Positions 62,061-64,000 of a DNA stretch of 64,000 bases are shown here, in pieces; the first letter of the stretch is position 1; each line of letters starts with the position of its first letter. The notes beneath the pieces are model-generated. The model saw only the letters and a program-made list of their open reading frames with translations. It did no database searches and was not told the DNA's origin. Location: positions 1-64,000 of the forward strand of contig NZ_JAAVLW010000007.1 in assembly GCF_013114835.1 (NCBI RefSeq). The letters are read 5' to 3'. The DNA comes from Bradyrhizobium archetypum (GTDB lineage Bacteria > Pseudomonadota > Alphaproteobacteria > Rhizobiales > Xanthobacteraceae). The position numbers were made by a program, and so were the translations under genes.

Positions 62061-62356
62061 AGAATATCGATCCGCGCCATTACGACGTGATCGTCGCCCC
62101 CGTCATCACCGAAAAGGCGACGGTGGCGTCCGAGCACAACAAGGTCGTGTTCAAGGTCGCCAACAAGGCGACCAAGCCGCAAATCAAGGAAGCCGTCGAG
62201 AAGCTGTTCGACGTCAAGGTGAAGAGCGTCAACACGCTGGTCCGCAAGGGCAAGACCAAGGTGTTCCGCGGCAATTTCGGTTCGCAGTCGAACGTGAAGC
62301 GGGCGGTCGTGACCCTCGAAGAGGGCCACCGCATCGACGTCACCACCGGACTATAA
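62057..62356 (+). CDS. rplW: 50S ribosomal protein L23
   Basis: 99 residues; the ATG overlaps the rplD stop (ATGA). DVIVAPVITEKATVASEHNK and FKVANKATKPQIKEAVEKLF are the family core, with the tunnel-facing loop VRKGKTKVFRGNFGSQSNVK. It sits at the exit of the peptide tunnel and docks trigger factor and SRP. The long open frame that begins at 61541 is a shadow in rplD joined to this gene. Confidence 0.97.
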   Translation: MKNIDPRHYDVIVAPVITEKATVASEHNKVVFKVANKATKPQIKEAVEKLFDVKVKSVNTLVRKGKTKVFRGNFGSQSNVKRAVVTLEEGHRIDVTTGL

Positions 62357-62368
62357 GGCGACACAGCG

Positions 62369-63202
62369 ATGGCATTGAAAACATATAATCCGACGACGCC
62401 GGGCCAGCGCCAGCTGGTGATGGTCGACCGTTCGGCGCTCTACAAGGGCAAGCCGGTGAAGACGCTGACCGAGGGCAAGCTCGGCAATGGCGGTCGCAAC
62501 AACACCGGCCGCATCACCGTGCGCTTCCGTGGCGGCGGCCACAAGAAGGCCTACCGGATGGTGGACTTCAAGCGTAACAAGGTCGACGTTCCCGCCGTCG
62601 TCGAGCGGCTGGAATACGATCCGAACCGCACCGCGTTCATCGCGCTGATCAAGTATCAGGACGGCGAGCAGGCTTATATCCTGGCGCCGCAGCGCCTAGC
62701 TGCGGGCGACACCGTCGTTGCCGGCAGCCATGTCGACGTGAAGCCGGGCAATGTCATGCCGCTCGGCAACATGCCGGTCGGCACCATCGTCCATAACATC
62801 GAGATGAAGATCGGGAAGGGCGGCCAGATCGCGCGTTCGGCCGGTACCTATGCCCAGATCGTCGGCCGCGACCAGGACTACGTCATTCTGCGCCTGAACT
62901 CGGGCGAGCAGCGCCTGGTGCACGGTCGTTGCCGCGGCACAATCGGTGCGGTGTCGAACCCCGACCACATGAACATCTCGATCGGCAAGGCCGGCCGGAC
63001 CCGTTGGATGGGCTGGCGTCCGCATAACCGCGGCGTCGTCATGAACCCGATCGATCACCCGCATGGCGGTGGCGAAGGCCGCACCTCGGGCGGCCGCCAC
63101 CCGGTCACACCGTGGGGCAAGCCGACCAAGGGCAAGAAGACCCGGTCGAACAAGTCGACCAACCGATTCATCCTCCTAAGCCGCCACAAGCGGAAGAAGT
63201 AA
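62369..63202 (+). CDS. rplB: 50S ribosomal protein L2
   Basis: 277 residues. GGRNNTGRITVRFRGGGHKK, the zinc-ribbon-like OB region, and the catalytic-centre loop NPIDHPHGGGEGRTSGGRHP with the essential histidine are present, ending TNRFILLSRHKRKK. It is needed for 30S-50S association and peptidyl transfer. ORFs on the opposite strand are shadows. Confidence 0.99.
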   Translation: MALKTYNPTTPGQRQLVMVDRSALYKGKPVKTLTEGKLGNGGRNNTGRITVRFRGGGHKKAYRMVDFKRNKVDVPAVVERLEYDPNRTAFIALIKYQDGEQAYILAPQRLAAGDTVVAGSHVDVKPGNVMPLGNMPVGTIVHNIEMKIGKGGQIARSAGTYAQIVGRDQDYVILRLNSGEQRLVHGRCRGTIGAVSNPDHMNISIGKAGRTRWMGWRPHNRGVVMNPIDHPHGGGEGRTSGGRHPVTPWGKPTKGKKTRSNKSTNRFILLSRHKRKK

Positions 63203-63214
63203 GGAACGCCGGAC

Positions 63215-63493
63215 ATGGTTCGTTCAGTCTGGAAAGGCCCGTTCGTCGAGGCGTCGCTGCTGAAGAAGGCAGATGCCGCGCGTGCGTCCGGCCGTCACGA
63301 CGTCATCAAGATCTGGAGCCGCCGCTCGACCATCCTGCCGCAGTTCGTCGGCCTGACATTCGGCGTCTACAACGGCCAGAAGCACGTGCCGGTCTCGGTC
63401 AACGAGGAAATGGTGGGTCACAAGTTCGGCGAGTTCTCGCCGACCCGTACCTTCCATGGCCACTCTGGCGACAAGAAAGCCAAGAAGGCTTGA
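63215..63493 (+). CDS. rpsS: 30S ribosomal protein S19
   Basis: 92 residues. RSVWKGPFVEASLLKKADAA, IKIWSRRSTILPQFVGLTFG and NEEMVGHKFGEFSPTRTFHG are the conserved blocks. It binds 16S rRNA in the head with S13. Spacing to rplV is 10 bases with AGGAATAG as ribosome binding site. Confidence 0.98.
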   Translation: MVRSVWKGPFVEASLLKKADAARASGRHDVIKIWSRRSTILPQFVGLTFGVYNGQKHVPVSVNEEMVGHKFGEFSPTRTFHGHSGDKKAKKA

Positions 63494-63503
63494 GGAATAG
63501 ACG

Positions 63504-63890
63504 ATGAGCAAACCAAAGCGCGAACGTAGCCTCGCAGACAACGAGGCCAAGGCAGTCGCCCGGATGCTGCGCGTCAGCCCGCAGAAGCTCAATCTTGTCG
63601 CGCAGTTGATCCGCGGCCGGAAGGCGTCGGCGGCGCTTGCCGACCTGCAGTTCTCGCGCAAGCGGATCGCGGTCGACGTCAAGAAGTGCCTGGAATCGGC
63701 TATCGCGAACGCCGAGAACAATCATGACCTCGAAGTCGACGATCTCGTCGTCGCCGAGGCGCATGTCGGCAACGGCATCGTCATGAAGCGCTTTGCGCCG
63801 CGCGGCCGTGGCCGTTCGGGTCGTATCTATAAACCGTTCTCGCACCTGACCATCGTGGTTCGTCAGGTCGAGGCCGAGGCTGGCGCTTAA
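63504..63890 (+). CDS. rplV: 50S ribosomal protein L22
   Basis: 128 residues. NEAKAVARMLRVSPQKLNLV, AQLIRGRKASAALADLQFSR and the tunnel hairpin KRFAPRGRGRSGRIYKPFSH are intact, with no change in the loop tied to macrolide resistance that I can see. It lines the exit tunnel. Confidence 0.98.
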   Translation: MSKPKRERSLADNEAKAVARMLRVSPQKLNLVAQLIRGRKASAALADLQFSRKRIAVDVKKCLESAIANAENNHDLEVDDLVVAEAHVGNGIVMKRFAPRGRGRSGRIYKPFSHLTIVVRQVEAEAGA

Positions 63891-63907
63891 GGGCGCGGGA
63901 GAAAACG

Positions 63908-64000
63908 ATGGGTCAAAAGATCAATCCAATCGGGCTGCGTCTCGGCATCAACCGCACCTGGGATTCGCGCTGGTTCGCGGGAAAAAGCGAATACGGCAAG
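63908..64000 (+). CDS. rpsC: 30S ribosomal protein S3 (N-terminal part, cut by window edge)
   Basis: 31 codons are visible: MGQKINPIGLRLGINRTWDS then RWFAGKSEYGK, the standard N-terminus of S3. GGGAG lies 7 bases before the ATG. The rest lies beyond the window. Confidence 0.95.
   Translation, partial: MGQKINPIGLRLGINRTWDSRWFAGKSEYGK

Overview
The window is a chromosomal segment of an alphaproteobacterium, most probably Bradyrhizobium or a close relative in the Nitrobacteraceae. The evidence is the high GC content, the secE-nusG-rplKA / rplJL-rpoBC / rpsL-rpsG-fusA-tuf-S10 order interrupted by accessory genes, a DUF6894 gene, a ROSE-type leader on a small heat-shock gene, a 14-codon gene with a 17-base Shine-Dalgarno sequence that matches rreB of Bradyrhizobiaceae, and several families of palindromic intergenic repeats whose translation shadows are familiar from Bradyrhizobium genomes.

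Layout. 1-2.2 kb: small orphan genes (a DUF6894 gene frameshifted by an 8-bp tandem duplication, a Gly/Ala-rich secreted peptide, a YCII protein) and rreB on the minus strand with a clear promoter and terminator. 2.2-9.1 kb: a stress block between an intact tRNA-Gly(TCC) and a decayed tRNA-Gly copy of exactly the same length. It holds a DUF454 membrane protein, an RpoH-type sigma factor, an NDUFS4-like protein with an extra C-terminal domain, two Hsp20 chaperones (the first behind a heat-shock-like promoter and a ROSE-like leader), an SPW-repeat membrane protein and a GT4 glycosyltransferase. 9.4-18 kb: a double periplasmic-binding protein (LivK-like plus TAXI-like), vapBC, a class III CoA transferase, RidA, an ABM-like protein, a vanadium-haloperoxidase/PAP2-family protein and a divergent winged-helix/TolB-like/TPR regulator. 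18-27 kb: a lipid-type catabolic cluster (TetR regulator, acyl-CoA dehydrogenase, aminoglycoside-phosphotransferase-fold kinase, DMT permease, two SDRs, histidine phosphatase, beta-lactamase-fold hydrolase) with four palindromic repeats in its gaps.

27-64 kb: tRNA-Trp followed by the transcription/translation super-cluster, broken by three accessory inserts. Insert 1 (27.2-31.5 kb), between tRNA-Trp and secE, holds YihY and four tightly coupled membrane-surface/LEA-like genes. Insert 2 (33.9-38.2 kb), between rplKA and rplJL, holds a D-2-hydroxyacid dehydrogenase, TetR, an O-methyltransferase and an ECF41 sigma unit with a textbook ECF41 promoter. Insert 3 (48.6-55.4 kb), between rpoC and rpsL, holds a LuxR-type regulator, a flavin oxidoreductase fused to a methyltransferase, an ABC exporter and a second flavoprotein. 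The window ends inside rpsC of the S10 operon.

The most notable items are rreB, the fused flavoenzyme-methyltransferase/ABC exporter/flavoprotein set (a possible undescribed small-molecule or lipid pathway), the LivK-TAXI fusion, the tRNA-Gly-bounded heat-stress block, and three unrelated repeat families that share one three-armed cruciform design.
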